64,000 bases of DNA. Origin: an uncultured bacterium (lineage in GTDB: Bacteria > Hydrogenedentota > Hydrogenedentia > Hydrogenedentales > Hydrogenedentaceae). A model generated the notes under the pieces. It worked only from the letters and a program-made list of their open reading frames with translations. It did not search any database and was not told the DNA's origin. Both the position numbers and the translations under genes were made by a program. Position 1 is the first letter of the stretch. The number at the start of each line of letters is the position of its first letter. This document shows, in pieces, positions 45,496 to 55,269 of the stretch. The stretch spans positions 1-64,000 of the forward strand of contig CAKZKR010000058.1 in assembly GCA_937124615.1 (NCBI GenBank), written 5' to 3'.

Positions 45496-48400
45496 ATGCT
45501 TCCATTAGAAGTAGAGCACAAATTGGAACACCGTCTTGAGGTAATAAATAAATGGCGTTATGCAAAGATATGTAATATTGATTTGGAAATGGCATCAACA
45601 ATGGAGCATTTTAGAACTCCACCAGAACATCTTCAATATCAACCCGCTCCTATCGGTTCCAGATGGGGCAAACATTGGGAGACCGTTTGGTTTCGTGGTC
45701 AAATAGGAATACCTAAGCAATACAAGGGTTCCCGTATATATTATAGACATAGTAGTATTGCCGAAAAATTGTTATTTGTTAATGGAAAGCCTTATGCAGG
45801 AATGGACATAAAACACAGAGAGGTGTTAATAAATCCTTATTCTAAGGGAGGAGAGCAGTACAATATCTATGTGGAAGCATATTGTGGACATCCATTTCCC
45901 GGTGTAGAGGGATATGATATTCGGATGAGGACATTACATTCCGTTGGAGAGGCTCCAGAGAGTGAACCCCCACTCGAATTGGAATCAAGTGAACTATTAT
46001 GTGAAAGAGTTTATATAACTCAATTATATTTTGATGCACTTGCTCTTTTTCAGACAGCAAAAATACTTGATAAAAATTCAATGAGGCGTGCCAAAATATT
46101 GAAAGGACTTAATACAGCATTGGACATTATTCCAATGCATTGGGAGATGGAGGATGAATTGGAGTCCGCGGTAAAATCTGCACAAAAAATAATAAATTCA
46201 TTAATAAAATGTCACAATGGCTCTACAACTCCATTTGTGGGTATCGTTGGACATGCTCATATAGATATTGGTTGGCTCTGGCCTGTCCGAGAAACAATTC
46301 GAAAAGCAGCCCGTACCTTTTCGAGTATGTTGTTACTCCTAGAGACTTATCCTGAATTTCGATTTATTCAATCCCAGCCTGTCTTATACAGAATGATAGA
46401 GGAACATTATCCAGAACTTCTTCCCAGAATAATAAAAAAAGTGAAGGAAGGTCGTTGGGAGCCTAATGGTGGAATGTGGGTGGAGGCCGATTGTAATGTT
46501 TCAGGGGGAGAGTCATTAGTGCGACAGTTTGTAGAAGGAATAAAGGCTGTAAAAAAATATTTTGGATATGTTCCGGATACATTATGGCTACCCGATGTCT
46601 TCGGTTATTCTTCTGCTTTACCTCAAATTTTAAATAAATGCAATATAAATAATTTTGTTACCAGTAAAATCAATTGGAATGATACCAATCGTTTTCCCTA
46701 TGATACTTTTTGGTGGCAAGGGATAGATGGAACACGCATTTTTACTCACTTTTTAACAACAAGAACCAATGGTTACAATGCTTTCCCCAATCCTATTGTT
46801 ATTAAAGAAACATGGGACTATGTTCAACAAAAAGAAATACAAGATTCCGTTTTATGTTCAATAGGATATGGAGATGGGGGTGGGGGAACAACCCTTGAAA
46901 TGATTGAGATCGCAAAACGATTGAAAGATTTAGAAGGTTGTCCGAAAGTTGATTTTGTGAATGTTTCTGAATTTTTATCAAAACTACGAGAAGAAATAAA
47001 AGATGAAATTCCTTGTTGGGTTGGAGAACTTTATCTTGAACTTCATCGAGGTACCTATACAACACAAGCAAAAACAAAAAAGTATATGCGTAAATTAGAA
47101 CTGCTTTTTCGTGATACAGAGATTTGGTCTTCGTTAGCATTTGTTAACGGGAAAGAATACCCTTCACAGAGATTGGAAGATTTATGGAGAAAATTGTTAA
47201 CAAATCAATTTCACGATATTCTTCCTGGAAGTTCCATCCATGAAGTATATGAGGACGCTGAAAAAGAGTTTGAGAAAATAGAACAAGAATTAAGAGAAAT
47301 TCATAAAGAATCTATAGAGTTTTTAGGTGAGAAGATTCATTCAGATCCTGAAAACAAAGGGTATTTAATATATAATTCTTTATCATGGGTACGAAATGAT
47401 ATTGTCTTTATACCGAACAAAGAATTTAGTGATGTTGTTGATGTTAAAGGGAATCGTCTTGAAACACAACAGACGCAAGAAGGTTTGTATGTTTCTGTGT
47501 CTGTCCCACCTATGACTATTCTACCGATAGCAATGAGGAAGACAGAAAGTATAAAACCGAGCCCCTTTGTTAATTTAAATGGGAATCTGGAAACACCTTT
47601 TTATAAAGTAAAATTTGATAAAGCAGGTAGGATTATTCGTTTATGGGATAAGGAGGCTCAAAGAGAAATTGTCAAAGAAAATTCCTATCTTAATTATCTT
47701 TATACAGCAGAGGATATTCCTGTGTGTTGGGACGCCTGGGATATTAATGCAGATTATAGGGATAAGATACAAAGTCAAGAAAATCTAATTTCTTCAGATA
47801 TTGTTGAAGATGGACCTATTATGCATGTTATTCGACATGAATATAAGATAGGAAAAAAGTCAAGACTTATTCAGGATATTGTGTTCTATGCGAAAAATCG
47901 TAGAATAGATTTTAAAACAAAAATGGATTGGTATGAAAAACACACAGTATTAAAAACAGGCTTTTACTTTAATATTTTGGCTGAAGAATTCAAGAATGAA
48001 ATTCAATTTGGCCATGTAGTGCGTCCTTTACATCAGAATACATCCTGGGACAGGGCTAAGTTCGAGGTATGTGCCCATAAGTGGGTTGATGTTTCAGAAG
48101 CAGATTACGGTATTGCTGTGCTTAATGATTGTAAATATGGGCATGATGCTTATAATGGTCGAATTTCATTAACACTACTTCGTTCACCTATGGCTCCCGA
48201 TATGGAAGCAGACCAGGGTAAACATGAATTTACTTATGCAATTTTACCTCATCTTGACAGCTTTAATGTTAAAACTGTTGTTCGTTCTGCTTATGAATTA
48301 AATGTTCCTATTGGAATCTATACTCATGAAAAAACAAACAATGAAACTTATGAGGATCTGTCTTTTTGTTGGACAGATAATCCAAATGTAGTTGTAGAGA

Positions 48401-48627
48401 CTGTGAAAAAATCCGAGTCGGACGATTCTTTAATAGTTCGTTTTTACGAGGCGGGAAAAACAAGAGGACAAACAAAACTGCAATTTCCATTCCGGATTCA
48501 AAAGGCCTATGAATGTAATCTATTAGAAGAGAATATAGTTTCTTTGGATGTTGTTAATAGTAATAGTTTAAAAGTATCCTTTAATCCATTTGAAATAAAG
48601 ACAGTAAAAGTATATTATCGTAGATAG
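45496..48627 (+). CDS. Alpha-mannosidase (GH38)
   Basis: Retaining alpha-mannosidase of 1043 residues without signal peptide, so it should act in the cytoplasm on imported mannosides. The zinc-binding start of the catalytic domain, VGHAHIDIGWLWPVRET, lies near residue 251. It is followed by WEPNGGMWVEADCNV and the nucleophile region LWLPDVFGYSSALPQIL (Asp near 368). Downstream are the three-helix bundle (LTNQFHDILPGSSI) and beta-sandwich domains ending in the family's VKVYYR. The N-terminal jelly-roll segment (about 1-170) is normal for bacterial members. GAAAGGA precedes the start. Confidence 0.95.
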   Translation: MLPLEVEHKLEHRLEVINKWRYAKICNIDLEMASTMEHFRTPPEHLQYQPAPIGSRWGKHWETVWFRGQIGIPKQYKGSRIYYRHSSIAEKLLFVNGKPYAGMDIKHREVLINPYSKGGEQYNIYVEAYCGHPFPGVEGYDIRMRTLHSVGEAPESEPPLELESSELLCERVYITQLYFDALALFQTAKILDKNSMRRAKILKGLNTALDIIPMHWEMEDELESAVKSAQKIINSLIKCHNGSTTPFVGIVGHAHIDIGWLWPVRETIRKAARTFSSMLLLLETYPEFRFIQSQPVLYRMIEEHYPELLPRIIKKVKEGRWEPNGGMWVEADCNVSGGESLVRQFVEGIKAVKKYFGYVPDTLWLPDVFGYSSALPQILNKCNINNFVTSKINWNDTNRFPYDTFWWQGIDGTRIFTHFLTTRTNGYNAFPNPIVIKETWDYVQQKEIQDSVLCSIGYGDGGGGTTLEMIEIAKRLKDLEGCPKVDFVNVSEFLSKLREEIKDEIPCWVGELYLELHRGTYTTQAKTKKYMRKLELLFRDTEIWSSLAFVNGKEYPSQRLEDLWRKLLTNQFHDILPGSSIHEVYEDAEKEFEKIEQELREIHKESIEFLGEKIHSDPENKGYLIYNSLSWVRNDIVFIPNKEFSDVVDVKGNRLETQQTQEGLYVSVSVPPMTILPIAMRKTESIKPSPFVNLNGNLETPFYKVKFDKAGRIIRLWDKEAQREIVKENSYLNYLYTAEDIPVCWDAWDINADYRDKIQSQENLISSDIVEDGPIMHVIRHEYKIGKKSRLIQDIVFYAKNRRIDFKTKMDWYEKHTVLKTGFYFNILAEEFKNEIQFGHVVRPLHQNTSWDRAKFEVCAHKWVDVSEADYGIAVLNDCKYGHDAYNGRISLTLLRSPMAPDMEADQGKHEFTYAILPHLDSFNVKTVVRSAYELNVPIGIYTHEKTNNETYEDLSFCWTDNPNVVVETVKKSESDDSLIVRFYEAGKTRGQTKLQFPFRIQKAYECNLLEENIVSLDVVNSNSLKVSFNPFEIKTVKVYYRR

Positions 48628-48642
48628 GAAAATAGTAGAAAA

Positions 48643-49071
48643 ATGAAAGAAATCAATTTTGACCAAAAAATAATGTCTTTTTCTCAAGAATGTATTCGCT
48701 GGACTGTCCGTTTTTTGACGGTCGTAATGGTCTTTGTTATAGCCTATTCGGCATTAGACATAGTTAGTGTAGTCCTTTCAAAAATATGGAATGTCCCGAA
48801 ATTCTTTTTGACTGTTGATGATTTGGTTGATATTTTCGGGGCATTTTTAGGTGTCTTAATCGCAATTGAAATTTATGAAAATATTATTATTTATCTCCGT
48901 GAAGATGTTATTCATGTTCGCGTTGTTGTTGCTACAGCATTAATTGCTGTTAGTAGAAAAATAATTATTATGGATTTTAATAGAGCAGAGGCATTAAGTG
49001 TACTTTCTTTGGGGGTGTTAGTAGTTGCAGTTGCTGTTGCATACTGGTTAGTTCGGTATGAGAAAAAATGA
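48643..49071 (+). CDS. PsiE-like small membrane protein
   Basis: A 142-residue protein with four hydrophobic helices and the pattern of phosphate-starvation-inducible PsiE proteins (LVDIFGAFLGVLIAIEIYENIIIYL, then a cluster around HVRVVVATALIAVSRKIIIMDF). Function of the family is unknown. It begins 16 bases after the mannosidase stop; co-transcription is likely but a functional link is not evident. Confidence 0.82.
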   Translation: MKEINFDQKIMSFSQECIRWTVRFLTVVMVFVIAYSALDIVSVVLSKIWNVPKFFLTVDDLVDIFGAFLGVLIAIEIYENIIIYLREDVIHVRVVVATALIAVSRKIIIMDFNRAEALSVLSLGVLVVAVAVAYWLVRYEKK

Positions 49072-49094
49072 TTAAAAAATAGTGACTCTGTTGT

Positions 49095-50072
49095 ATGGAA
49101 GCAATTGCAATACTTAAAACTCTGAACTTAACTAAAAAATATTCAGGTTTTTCAACAAAAGGGTATTATGCAGTTGATAACATTTCTTTTGAAATAAACA
49201 GGGGGGAGGTGTTCGGTTTTCTTGGGAGAAACGGAGCGGGCAAAACAACAACAATTAAAATGATTTGTGGATTGTTAATACCTACCTCTGGAAAAGCGTA
49301 TATTAATAACATTGAGACAATAAACCCCCTTTCAAGAAAAAAACTCGGATACCTACCCGAACAACCATATTTTTACGAATATCTTACTCCGCGAGAAACA
49401 ATTGACTTTTATTGTAAACTGAAAGGAATAAACTCTAGAGAAAGAAAACAAGAATGGTTGAGACTTTCAGAACTTCTTGATTTAAAGGTAATTGGAGATA
49501 TTCGTCTGAAGAATTTCTCTAAAGGAATGAGGCAAAAAATAGGTTTTGCCATCGCTTTGGTAGGGAATCCTGATTTTTTAATTTTAGATGAGCCCATGAG
49601 CGGATTAGATCCCGTGGGGAGGAAGCATATCCGGGAACTTATCCATCAACAGAAAGAATTAGGCAAAACAATATTTTTTAGTTCTCATGTTTTGAGTGAT
49701 GTAGAACAGTTGTGTGATAGAGTTGGAATATTGTCGAAGGGTAAACTGATTGCTATTGGACACATACAGGAGATATTACAACAAGATATTCAACAGGTGG
49801 AAGTAATAATTAAAGATTTAGACATTTCTCAAACAGCTTCTTTACAACAAAAGGGTATTTTAATACGAAAATGGGCGAACTATGTCCATTTCCGATTTGA
49901 AAATATTTTGACTGCTAATCAAGCCGTGGCGGAATGTCTTCAAAAAGGTGCAACTGTTATAGAGGTTACTCCTCAAAAAGAAACATTGGAAGATTATTTT
50001 ATGCGAATGCAAATTGTGGAAGATAATCAAAGGAAGAAGGATGATATTTACTATTCTCGTGTTGAGGAATAA
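49095..50072 (+). CDS. ABC transporter ATP-binding protein
   Basis: ATPase subunit of 325 residues with Walker A GRNGAGKTT, Q-loop YLPEQPYFYE, signature FSKGMRQKIG, Walker B LILDEPMSGLDP and H-loop SSHVLSD. The C-terminal 90 residues resemble the accessory domain of NatA/CcmA-like exporters. Three bases separate it from the permease gene. Part of a three-gene set with 50076 and 50830. Confidence 0.94.
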   Translation: MEAIAILKTLNLTKKYSGFSTKGYYAVDNISFEINRGEVFGFLGRNGAGKTTTIKMICGLLIPTSGKAYINNIETINPLSRKKLGYLPEQPYFYEYLTPRETIDFYCKLKGINSRERKQEWLRLSELLDLKVIGDIRLKNFSKGMRQKIGFAIALVGNPDFLILDEPMSGLDPVGRKHIRELIHQQKELGKTIFFSSHVLSDVEQLCDRVGILSKGKLIAIGHIQEILQQDIQQVEVIIKDLDISQTASLQQKGILIRKWANYVHFRFENILTANQAVAECLQKGATVIEVTPQKETLEDYFMRMQIVEDNQRKKDDIYYSRVEE

Positions 50073-50075
50073 GAA

Positions 50076-50837
50076 ATGAGAATAATTGCAGTAGCACAAA
50101 ATACTTTTCGAGAATCTGTTCGCGATAAAGTTTTGTATGTGTTATTACTTTTTGCAGGAGTGGTAATAATAGGTTCGAAACCCGTCGGCTGGATAAGTAT
50201 AGGACAGGATATAAAAATTATAAAAGACCTATCTTTAGCGGGGATGTCTGTTTTTGGTGCTTTAGTTGCTATTTTTGTAGGGACAAGTCTTGTATACAAA
50301 GAAATTGATAAGCGAACTATTTATACAATCATTGCTCAACCCTTACATCGATATGAATTTGTCATTGGGAAATTTTTAGGGCTATCTATATTGATATTTG
50401 GGGTGATTCTATTAATGAGCATTATATCAGCAATTTATATAGTTATTTTGGGAGGAGAGATTAATCACTGGTATTTTCTAGCTTCTTTCCTTATATTGAT
50501 GAAACTATGGTTAGTAACAGCCCTTGCAGTTTTATTTTCAACATTGAGTTCTCCCATATTAGGAGCGATTATTGTATTCTGTTTTTATGTGTTTGGACAT
50601 TCTACAGGTGTATTAATTGACCTTCCTCCACACTTTGAAGGTTCTTGGAGCAAACCTATTTTAGAATCTCTATACTATATTTTGCCTAATTTTTCTAATT
50701 TTGATATTCGTTCCGAAGTTGTTAATGGAGTTCCTGTCTCTTATTCTTATGTCCTTTATTCAATTATTTATGCAATCTTATATTCTACATTTTTTATATA
50801 TCTTGCCATTCTAATGTTTCAGAGGAAAGATGTTTAG
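50076..50837 (+). CDS. ABC-2 family transporter permease
   Basis: Inner-membrane protein of 253 residues with six hydrophobic helices and the NosY/ABC-2 pattern: an N-terminal amphipathic start (AQNTFRESVRDKVLYVLLLFAG), the YKEIDKRTIYTIIAQPLHRYEFVIGKFLG coupling helix region (family-typical), and a large last loop. Eight bases of overlap with the following gene suggest coupling. Substrate unknown. Confidence 0.9.
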   Translation: MRIIAVAQNTFRESVRDKVLYVLLLFAGVVIIGSKPVGWISIGQDIKIIKDLSLAGMSVFGALVAIFVGTSLVYKEIDKRTIYTIIAQPLHRYEFVIGKFLGLSILIFGVILLMSIISAIYIVILGGEINHWYFLASFLILMKLWLVTALAVLFSTLSSPILGAIIVFCFYVFGHSTGVLIDLPPHFEGSWSKPILESLYYILPNFSNFDIRSEVVNGVPVSYSYVLYSIIYAILYSTFFIYLAILMFQRKDV

Positions 50838-51870
50838 GATATTATCCGGAAAAAAAACGGTACTTCATTTATTTTTCATAACCATAATCCTTATATCAGT
50901 AGTGCTTATTCAATATCGGATAACTTCTTTCCAAAAAGTACAAAGTAAGGAATTGCTTTATCTCCCTAATGAAAAAATGTTAAGGTACTTTACGGCTGGA
51001 TTAGATACGGTAATTGCTGATTTCTTATGGATACATTGCTTATTATATGTGGGTGCCGAAATACATGGGGATTTTTCCTTTGAATGGTTAGAAAAAATGC
51101 TAAATGCAATTGTTCAATTAGACCCCTATTTTAGAGAAGTATATCGTTTCGGAAGTATTTTTTTATCCTCATTACGGGCAGATTCAGATTCAGCATTAAA
51201 TCTACTCCATAAGGGAATATATCACCGTCCAGAGACATGGGACTTACCTTATGAAGCGGGAATGATATATTTACTAAATAGAGCCAATGATCCTAATTCA
51301 AAGAAACTTGCTGGTTTTTACCTTGCAATGAGTTCGGCTACAGGGAAAGCTCCACAATTTATCATTGACCTGGCTGAAAAGTTAAACCATGAGCATGATT
51401 TGATAGAGATTGAGAGGGATATGTGGTCTAATCTATTGAAAAGTGAAGACAAGTTATTAAGAGACTTAGCGGAAAGAAAATTAATTATGGTGGAAATAAA
51501 ACAAATATGTCGCGAGTTAACTTCAAGGGTGGAAAGGTATAAACAAACATATAGCAAATTACCGGATAGGTTAGAAGAAATAGGTTTATCTGCTGATTCT
51601 GTACAAGACCCATTGGGGGGTAATTTTTTTATTTCAAAATCAGGTAAAGTCGAGAATACCACGATATTGGATGAACAATTGGAGCGAAATAAGCACTTGA
51701 TCGAGAATGGTATAAAAATGTATTTTGACCGTTTCGGAAAATATCCTTCCAATCTTCAGGAAATGTTAGACCAGCATGTTATGACTTTTTTACCCGAACA
51801 CCCCTATGAAGACCGTGAATGGATTTATGATTCTCAAACAGGCTCTTTAAGTAGTGGCATTCATAAATAG
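50830..51870 (+). CDS. Membrane-anchored protein of unknown function, partner of ABC-2 exporter
   Basis: I do not recognise a named family. The 346 residues show one N-terminal helix (VLHLFFITIILISVVLI), then a helical, TPR-like region with the motif FTAGLDTVIADFLWIHCLLYVG and later IYHRPETWDLPYEAGMIYLL. The C-terminal part (YFDRFGKYPSNLQEML, then HPYEDREW) resembles the variable part of pseudopilin-like type II secretion G domains. The overlap of 8 bases with the permease gene shows that it belongs to this transporter, perhaps as a periplasmic substrate or assembly factor. Confidence 0.75.
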   Translation: MFRILSGKKTVLHLFFITIILISVVLIQYRITSFQKVQSKELLYLPNEKMLRYFTAGLDTVIADFLWIHCLLYVGAEIHGDFSFEWLEKMLNAIVQLDPYFREVYRFGSIFLSSLRADSDSALNLLHKGIYHRPETWDLPYEAGMIYLLNRANDPNSKKLAGFYLAMSSATGKAPQFIIDLAEKLNHEHDLIEIERDMWSNLLKSEDKLLRDLAERKLIMVEIKQICRELTSRVERYKQTYSKLPDRLEEIGLSADSVQDPLGGNFFISKSGKVENTTILDEQLERNKHLIENGIKMYFDRFGKYPSNLQEMLDQHVMTFLPEHPYEDREWIYDSQTGSLSSGIHK

Positions 51871-51883
51871 AACATTCTATTGT

Positions 51884-52807
51884 TTATTCCAGAATACCTT
51901 CTGAGGAAAAAACACAATTTTTAAGGTGAGTGTTCGGGGGTATTGATACATCATTTAGAATCACACATTTATTGAGTGAAGAATTGTCTCCAATAATAAC
52001 ATTATCTCCTATGACAGATTCTATAAAGGAGCAATTATTTCCAATTTTGCAATTATGGCCCTTGATAAATAGTTTTCCCTGTCGTGCTAATTCATAAGAA
52101 CAACAAGTAATAAGATCATTAATATAAGTAAGATTTACATCCCATTCAATAACAGAAAGAGCCTTCACAGGGTAGCCAAAATCGATAAGAATCTGTATAG
52201 AATCTGTTAATTCATATTCATCTCTTAAAGCGGTGCGAGGGGTTCTACGAATACCTTCAAAAATCCGTTCATCAAACAAATAAATGCCACATCCCTTTAG
52301 GTTTGTTTGGGGGTATTTTGGTTTTTCTACGACCTTTGTTACAACCCCGTCTTGTGAAATGTAAACACTAAAATTCTTTTTTATATTTTCTAAATTGTCC
52401 TCCTCTTTTGTGGCTAAGACACATGCACATTGATTTTGACTCATAACCTCACACATTAGATTTAGACGAGGTGCATGAAAAAAAATATCCCCTAAAAGAA
52501 GAAAGAAGGGGCCTTCTATATAGGGTTCTAATTGGCCTACTGCATGAGCTAACCCCAACCGTTTTTCTTGTTCAACATAATGGATATTAACATTCCAATT
52601 ACTACCGTCTCCTAATGTTTGGATAATTCGGTACCCTAAGTGTCCGATGACTACAATAAAATCTGTAACACCGAGGGCTTTCAATGCTTCTATCTGATAA
52701 ACAATTAAAGGTTTATTTGCAATAGGAACAATAGGTTTTGGGTTTTGTTTACCAAAAGGACCCAGTCTTGCACCGTGCCCTGCAGCTAATATTACTCCTT
52801 GATACAT
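51884..52807 (-). CDS. Sugar-1-phosphate nucleotidyltransferase with left-handed beta-helix tail
   Basis: The N-terminal 230 residues form the nucleotidyltransferase fold: GVILAAGHGARLGPF, KPIVPIANKPLI with the phosphate-binding Lys, and FLLLGDIFF with the metal-binding Asp. The C-terminus turns into hexapeptide repeats (GNNCSFIESVIGDNVIIGDNS). This arrangement fits glucose-1-phosphate uridylyl- or thymidylyl-type enzymes that feed cell-surface glycan synthesis; which sugar and nucleotide cannot be told. It lies 34 bases downstream of the GspE-like gene on the same strand. Confidence 0.88.
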   Translation of the reverse strand: MYQGVILAAGHGARLGPFGKQNPKPIVPIANKPLIVYQIEALKALGVTDFIVVIGHLGYRIIQTLGDGSNWNVNIHYVEQEKRLGLAHAVGQLEPYIEGPFFLLLGDIFFHAPRLNLMCEVMSQNQCACVLATKEEDNLENIKKNFSVYISQDGVVTKVVEKPKYPQTNLKGCGIYLFDERIFEGIRRTPRTALRDEYELTDSIQILIDFGYPVKALSVIEWDVNLTYINDLITCCSYELARQGKLFIKGHNCKIGNNCSFIESVIGDNVIIGDNSSLNKCVILNDVSIPPNTHLKNCVFSSEGILE

Positions 52808-52841
52808 AATTTCTTCTCCAATTCATTTACTTCTAATAGAT

Positions 52842-54110
52842 TTAATAGATATGAGAACCGGACGGCAATACGCGAATGAGTTCTTCTAAAGTGGTAATCC
52901 CCTTTCTTGCTTTTTTTAGTCCATCTTCAGACATTGTTTCCATTCCCAATGATACAGCAAGATTATGTAATTGTGAAGCAGTTGGGCGTTTCAATACAAG
53001 TTCCTCTATTTCCGAAGACGCGGTTAATAATTCTCCTATACACGCCCTTCCTCTATATCCAATGTGTTGGCACATGGAACATCCTTTACTCTTATAGAAA
53101 ATCTCTTTGCTATTAGTCAAATTAAAAAAAGCATAGGTAGATATATGCGGTGTATAAGTCTCTATACAATCAGGGCAATTAATTCGAATAAGTCGTTGTG
53201 CTAAAGAGGCAATCACTGAAGAAGCAACCAGATAGGGCTCGATACCCATATCCAACAAACGGATAAAAACCCCAGCTGATGTTCCACTATGGATAGTACT
53301 AATTACAAAATGTCCCGTCAGCCCTGCTTGAATAGCGATATGTGCCGTTTCATAGTCCCGGATTTCACCTACCATAATTACTTCAGGGTCTTGTCTTAAG
53401 ATAGAACGAAGTGCATTTGCAAATGTAAAATCGACATGAGGATTTATTTGTATTTGTGAGATTTTATCCATAGAATATTCCACAGGGTCCTCAATCGTAA
53501 CAATATTTGGCAATACACGACCTGATTGTATCATTTCTTGAATAATTGCATAGATGGTTGTTGTTTTACCGCTACTACTTGGTCCCGTAAGTAGAAGTGT
53601 CCCCTGGTTCCTTTTTATTAATTCTTTAAGTTTTCCCTCAACATAAGGTTGGAAACCAAGTACATCTAAGTGGAATAAATCTTGTGATTCTCCTAAAATC
53701 CGTATGACAACCTTTTCACCTTTAATAGTAGGAACGATAGAGACTCTTAAAGGGCGTTGACAGGAAGTTTTATTAGGGTCGATTCTTCCATCCTGCGGAA
53801 CATCCTTCCTATAAGTAACAAGGTCTGAGAGAATTTTTGTCCGTGCTGTAAGTCGGGACTGATATTCTCTCGGAATAAGTGCTATTTGGTGAAGCATTCC
53901 ATCGATACGATAACGCAATGCAAGGTGTTCAGACCATGGCTCTAAATGTATATCACTCGCCATGTGATAGGCCCCTTGGCTTATTATGAAATCTACAAGT
54001 TCTGCGATTTGATTCTCATCGCTATTTTCTAATGACGAGAGAATAAACCTTTGTAATTCGTTCAAAGGAAATATCTTATTTCCTGATATTTTTTCGGCTT
54101 TTTTTCTCAT
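52842..54110 (-). CDS. GspE/PilB-family secretion ATPase (short form)
   Basis: Hexameric ATPase powering type II secretion or type IV pilus assembly. The 422 residues start directly with the N2 domain (MASDIHLEPW near 50) and lack the long N-terminal GspE_N domain of the usual 500-570 residue proteins. Walker A GPSSSGKTT (176-184), the Asp box and Walker B (VIMVGEIRDYETA), the His box (STIHSG) and a zinc tetracysteine (CPDC and CSMCQH) are intact, so it should be an active motor. Pseudopilin-like substrate 17435 and GspA-like 38119 fit the same machinery, though none is adjacent. Confidence 0.92.
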   Translation of the reverse strand: MRKKAEKISGNKIFPLNELQRFILSSLENSDENQIAELVDFIISQGAYHMASDIHLEPWSEHLALRYRIDGMLHQIALIPREYQSRLTARTKILSDLVTYRKDVPQDGRIDPNKTSCQRPLRVSIVPTIKGEKVVIRILGESQDLFHLDVLGFQPYVEGKLKELIKRNQGTLLLTGPSSSGKTTTIYAIIQEMIQSGRVLPNIVTIEDPVEYSMDKISQIQINPHVDFTFANALRSILRQDPEVIMVGEIRDYETAHIAIQAGLTGHFVISTIHSGTSAGVFIRLLDMGIEPYLVASSVIASLAQRLIRINCPDCIETYTPHISTYAFFNLTNSKEIFYKSKGCSMCQHIGYRGRACIGELLTASSEIEELVLKRPTASQLHNLAVSLGMETMSEDGLKKARKGITTLEELIRVLPSGSHIY

Positions 54111-54127
54111 TTCTATCGCCTTATTTT

Positions 54128-54136
54128 TGGTATAAT
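54128..54136 (+). promoter_or_regulatory. Candidate extended -10 promoter
   Basis: TGGTATAAT is a perfect TGn extended -10 box in the gap between the divergent GspE-like and TPR protein genes, pointing toward the latter. Predicted transcription start is near 54143. Confidence 0.45.
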
Positions 54137-54192
54137 ATTAACAAAGTTGAATCGGGAAATGATATTAAATCTTGATGGGCTGTCATAATTTT

Positions 54193-55254
54193 ATGAGCGA
54201 ATATTATTATCCAGATTTAAACGAGTTTATTTTATTATTATTTTTTGTCTTTATTCTTATATTAATAGGGAAATTGATTAAAAATATTTTATTACAAAAA
54301 AAAGAATTTGTAAAATTCTCATTTATCCTCTTGCTCTGGTTGGGTGTTATTGTTTCGTATGTATTGTTTTCAGGATATTTATATTTAAGGGCGGATACAT
54401 CACATCGGTTTACTGTTTTAGCCTGGTCTTTACTTTTTTGGTTTGTTCCTATGTTTTATTATTCGTTATTTTTTGTAAATATTGTTACAACAAGGATAGT
54501 TGAACAGATTAGTCCCATAGGAGATAAAATCGATGATCCGTCTCCTTTTGCCAATGCAAGAAAATTGGCATTAATGGGGGATATTGACGGGGCTATAGCT
54601 TTGTATCGAAGTTATAAGAATAATCAAGTTGAAGCTCTTTTTGAGGTTTTTCGACTATTGAAATCAAGAGAAAGACACGAGGAATCTTTAACAACGCTCC
54701 AGGAGATTATCGACCAATATGGGGACAGAACAGAGGTTTGGATAGAAGCAAAATACTATCAGGCAAAAATAAAATCTGCAATATTTAAAAAATATGATGA
54801 AGCAATACAATCATATAAGCAAATATTGAGAAAACGACCGAAAACACCTTTTCATACGATTGCGAGCGCAGAGATTGCCCGTTTACAAGCAATTTACAAG
54901 GCCGATTTACCATCTATGAATAATGAGGGAGACAATTCACTGATAAAACAAGAAATGCTTCAACAAACAGAAAATTCCCCCATTTTTTCAAAGCAGGAAA
55001 AGAAGAAATATGTTCTTGCTGTAGAAGACACGATACTTGGAAATTATGTCCCTCCAGACCCCTTCTTTAAGGGTGATATTAAGAAAGTAATGGGAGGGAT
55101 GGGGAAAGATTCGAATCAATCGAATAAGGATAAAAAAGAAAAGAGTAGAGCTAAAAGTGTTACCAATAAGAAAACAAAGAAAGTAAATGATGTAAAGAAA
55201 CAAACCACGAGAAGTGAAATAAAAAAAAGAGAACAGAAGAAGAAAAAAGTTTAA
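54193..55254 (+). CDS. TPR-containing membrane protein with basic tail
   Basis: Unknown function. From the ATG at 54193 (others at 54175 and a TTG at 54172) the protein has three hydrophobic helices, then a cytoplasmic region with TPR-like helices (ALMGDIDGAIALYRSY, HEESLTTLQEIIDQYG, KYDEAIQSYKQILRKR). It ends with about 60 residues extremely rich in Lys, Ser and Thr (KDKKEKSRAKSVTNKKTKK). The tail could bind nucleic acid or acidic surfaces. None of the possible starts has a clear ribosome site. It is divergent from the secretion ATPase and might serve it, but that is a guess. Confidence 0.75.
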   Translation: MSEYYYPDLNEFILLLFFVFILILIGKLIKNILLQKKEFVKFSFILLLWLGVIVSYVLFSGYLYLRADTSHRFTVLAWSLLFWFVPMFYYSLFFVNIVTTRIVEQISPIGDKIDDPSPFANARKLALMGDIDGAIALYRSYKNNQVEALFEVFRLLKSRERHEESLTTLQEIIDQYGDRTEVWIEAKYYQAKIKSAIFKKYDEAIQSYKQILRKRPKTPFHTIASAEIARLQAIYKADLPSMNNEGDNSLIKQEMLQQTENSPIFSKQEKKKYVLAVEDTILGNYVPPDPFFKGDIKKVMGGMGKDSNQSNKDKKEKSRAKSVTNKKTKKVNDVKKQTTRSEIKKREQKKKKV

Positions 55255-55269
55255 ATAAAGTATTTAATT

